A DNA stretch of 15,862 nt, taken from positions 1 through 15,862 of the forward strand of contig JAFUUB010000077.1 in assembly GCA_017483985.1 (NCBI GenBank), in the 5' to 3' direction. A program made the position numbers and the translations under genes. The notes under the pieces were generated by a model, which was not told the DNA's origin, did not search any database, and saw only the letters and a program-made list of their open reading frames with translations. Source of the DNA: Bacteroidales bacterium (GTDB taxonomy: Bacteria > Bacteroidota > Bacteroidia > Bacteroidales > UBA932). Shown in pieces: positions 14,265 to 15,862 of this stretch (within the stretch, counting starts at the first letter, position 1; the number at the start of each line of letters is the position of its first letter).

Positions 14265-14786
14265 TTAGAATCTCCTTTTGTACTCGGCCACGTCGAATTG
14301 CCAGTGGCTTTGCTGTTTCATGATGGTTTCCAGGGTATTGCGGACGCAGCCCTTGCCTCCCGGATAATCGGAGACCCAGTCGCAGACGCCTTTGACCTCC
14401 TGGACCGCGTCGGACGGACATACGGCACAGCCGCAGCGGACCAGGACGGGGATGTCCGGAATGTCATCGCCGATAAACAGGACCTCGTTTTCCTGCAAGC
14501 CGTGCTTCTGGCAGAAGGCCTTGAAATCCGCCACCTTGTCCCGGGATCCCAGGTAGACGTCATCGGCGGGGACCCCGCTGGTCAGGAACCGCTTGCGGAT
14601 CGACTCGGAACGTCCCCCGGTGATGATCCCCACCGGGTAGCCGTTCATCTCGGCCATCCGGATGGCGAAACCATCCTTCGCATCGAAGGTCCGGTAGAGT
14701 TCTCCCTGCAGGTCGCACAGGATCCCGCCGTCGGTAAAGACGCCGTCCACGTCGAAGGTGAAGGCTTTTATCTTGCTGGTATCCAT
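14265..14786 (-). CDS. kdsC: 3-deoxy-D-manno-octulosonate 8-phosphate phosphatase (HAD family)
   Basis: 173 residues, a cap-less HAD phosphatase of the KdsC type, which acts as a tetramer. It removes phosphate from Kdo-8-phosphate to give Kdo for the LPS inner core. Motif I is FDVDGVFTDGG (nucleophile Asp12, acid/base Asp14). Motif II is ITGGRS. The Lys region is LGSRDKVADF, and motif III is IGDDIPDIPVL. The YPGGKGCVRNTLE segment near the C-terminus resembles the GGxGAVRE tail that reaches into the neighbouring active site in KdsC. The initial ATG is four bases from the DUF3467 stop. Presence of this gene indicates a Kdo-containing outer membrane. Confidence 0.93.
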   Translation of the reverse strand: MDTSKIKAFTFDVDGVFTDGGILCDLQGELYRTFDAKDGFAIRMAEMNGYPVGIITGGRSESIRKRFLTSGVPADDVYLGSRDKVADFKAFCQKHGLQENEVLFIGDDIPDIPVLVRCGCAVCPSDAVQEVKGVCDWVSDYPGGKGCVRNTLETIMKQQSHWQFDVAEYKRRF

Positions 14787-14790
14787 TTAC

Positions 14791-15114
14791 CTATGATTTC
14801 GGACCGTTGTTATTGAAAGGGCCGAAATTCCCCAGGTCGAGGCCGCTTTTGTTGCCTTCCAGGTCGATGAAGCCGAACTGGTTCTCGTATTTGATGATAT
14901 TGTCCTGCAGTGCATTGAGCAACCGTTTGGCATGCTCGGGTGTCATGACGATGCGGTTGCCGATCTCCGGTTTCGGAAGACCGGGCAGCATGGTCGCGAA
15001 GTCGACGATGAATTCGCTGCGGGAATGGGTGATGATGGCCAGGTTGGAATAGGTGCCTTTGGCGATTTCCGGTTTGATCTCCAGGCTGATCGGGTTCTGT
15101 TTCTTTTCTTCCAT
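14791..15114 (-). CDS. DUF3467 family protein
   Basis: 107 residues, small, soluble and without a signal peptide. The sequence fits the DUF3467 family, which is conserved across Bacteroidota and has no established function: YSNLAIITHSRSEFIVDFA, then PGLPKPEIGNRIVMTPEHAK, then RLLNALQDNIIKYE. The pattern is a beta hairpin followed by a helix; the C-terminal tail is Asn- and Gly-rich and probably disordered. ATG 15114 is chosen over the in-frame start at 15126 because MEEKKQNPISLEI gives the family-like N-terminus and leaves room for a leader after the -7 box. It is the first gene of the operon with kdsC and maf and is divergent from valS. The operon link to LPS is contextual only. Confidence 0.87.
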   Translation of the reverse strand: MEEKKQNPISLEIKPEIAKGTYSNLAIITHSRSEFIVDFATMLPGLPKPEIGNRIVMTPEHAKRLLNALQDNIIKYENQFGFIDLEGNKSGLDLGNFGPFNNNGPKS

Positions 15115-15139
15115 GTGTAGAGTCATCTGTTAGATGTCG

Positions 15140-15147
15140 CAAATTTA
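15140..15147 (-). promoter_or_regulatory. -7 box of the DUF3467-kdsC-maf operon
   Basis: On the minus strand TAAATTTG (15147-15140) matches TAnnTTTG and is 25 bases before the ATG at 15114. The -33 position, 19 bases upstream, reads TTAC, a partial match. It lies in the palindrome shared with the valS promoter. Confidence 0.65.
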
Positions 15148-15159
15148 ACAAAAATTGCT

Positions 15160-15167
15160 TACTTTTG
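15160..15167 (+). promoter_or_regulatory. -7 box of valS
   Basis: TACTTTTG fits TAnnTTTG and is 40 bases before the valS ATG. It is embedded in the inverted repeat CTTAC-TTTT-GTAAG (15158-15171). No good -33 element is seen at the expected spacing. Confidence 0.6.
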
Positions 15168-15207
15168 TAAGTTAAAGTGAAGTTGAAAAACTATTAAGAC
15201 ACCTTAG

Positions 15208-15862
15208 ATGGAACTATCCGCGAAATACGACCATTCCCTCGTCGAGGACAAGTGGTATGCCTATTGGCTCGAACACAAGTTCTTTCATTCGGAACCCGAT
15301 GAAAGGCAACCTTATACGATCGTCATCCCTCCGCCGAACGTGACGGGCATCCTGCACATGGGACATGTGCTGAACAATACCCTGAACGACGTGCTGATCC
15401 GCAAGGCCCGCATGGATGGCAAGAATGCCTGCTGGGTCCCGGGTACCGACCATGCTTCCATCGCAACGGAAAGCAAGGTCGTCGCCAAGCTCAAGGCGCA
15501 GGGCATCTCCAAGGAGGACCTGACCCGTGAGGAATTCCTCCAGCATGCCTGGGCCTGGAAAGAGGAGCATGGCGGCATCATCCTGCAGCAGCTGAGGAAA
15601 CTGGGTGCGTCCTGCGACTGGGACCGTACGCGGTTTACGATGGAGCCGGAACTGTCCGAGGCCGTGATCAATACCTTTGTTTATTTTTATAAAAAAGGCT
15701 GGATCTACAAGGGTGTGCGCATGGTCAACTGGGATCCTGAGGCCCTGACCGCCGTCAGCGATGACGAAGTCATCCACAAGGACACCAAGAGCCATTTCTA
15801 TCATCTGCGCTATTATATTTCCGACGGGCAGGGGAATCCGACGGACAAGTATCTGGTCATCG
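15208..15862 (+). CDS. valS: Valyl-tRNA synthetase, N-terminal part (3' end outside window)
   Basis: The first 218 residues of a class Ia aminoacyl-tRNA synthetase that charges tRNA-Val. The frame is open to the window edge. The HIGH motif is [13 protein letters not shown] (HMGH at 50-53), followed by the ValS-specific [14 protein letters not shown] in which bacteria place the substrate pocket. The segment [20 protein letters not shown] and [17 protein letters not shown] mark entry to the editing domain insertion. The KMSKS loop and anticodon-binding domain lie beyond the window. Start ATG 15208 (MELSAKYD) is supported by the family N-terminus and the -7 box at 15160. It is divergent from the DUF3467 operon. 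Confidence 0.97.
   Translation, partial: MELSAKYDHSLVEDKWYAYWLEHKFFHSEPDERQPYTIVIPPPNVTGILHMGHVLNNTLNDVLIRKARMDGKNACWVPGTDHASIATESKVVAKLKAQGISKEDLTREEFLQHAWAWKEEHGGIILQQLRKLGASCDWDRTRFTMEPELSEAVINTFVYFYKKGWIYKGVRMVNWDPEALTAVSDDEVIHKDTKSHFYHLRYYISDGQGNPTDKYLVI

Overview
The window is chromosomal DNA of a Gram-negative Bacteroidota, most likely a GC-rich Bacteroidales lineage. The evidence is a set of Bacteroidota-type promoters (a TAnnTTTG -7 box, often with TTTG about 19 bases upstream), a type III glutamine synthetase, a Kdo-8-phosphate phosphatase (so LPS is made), a DUF3467 protein, a Bacteroidota-type metzincin of the DUF5117/DUF4953 family, and little sign of Shine-Dalgarno sequences. 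The species cannot be named from this stretch. I see no insertion sequence, prophage, CRISPR array or defence locus. The content is mostly housekeeping and envelope genes.

Layout. 1-468 is the 3' end of a glyceraldehyde-3-phosphate dehydrogenase gene, closed by a strong terminator that runs into the promoter of an iron-sulfur L-serine ammonia-lyase (551-1771). Facing it on the minus strand is a three-gene cluster read 4505 to 1775: a secreted C1 cysteine peptidase, phosphatidylserine synthase (pssA) and a membrane-anchored GH25 lysozyme. Reading forward from 4586 come a small alpha/beta hydrolase, the type III glutamine synthetase glnN, and an operon of a lipoprotein of unknown function, an RNase D-like 3'-5' exonuclease and an RlmI-like rRNA methyltransferase. 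A tRNA-Cys(GCA) with its own promoter and terminator follows, then a large secreted metzincin (10805-13231).

13232-13681 is a 450-base AT-rich gap without a conventional gene. It holds the metzincin terminator, several inverted repeats and a near-perfect promoter that should drive a free-standing RNA of about 145 nt ending at a bidirectional terminator. This is the best candidate in the window for something undescribed. Beyond it, reading leftward from 15114 to 13682, is a tight DUF3467-kdsC-maf operon. It is divergent from valS (15208 to the window end), and a short palindrome in the shared promoter region overlaps elements of both genes.

Functional themes: central carbon and nitrogen metabolism (gap, serine deamination, glnN), envelope construction and turnover (pssA, GH25, kdsC, secreted peptidases) and translation or RNA maintenance (tRNA-Cys, RlmI-like, exonuclease, valS, maf).
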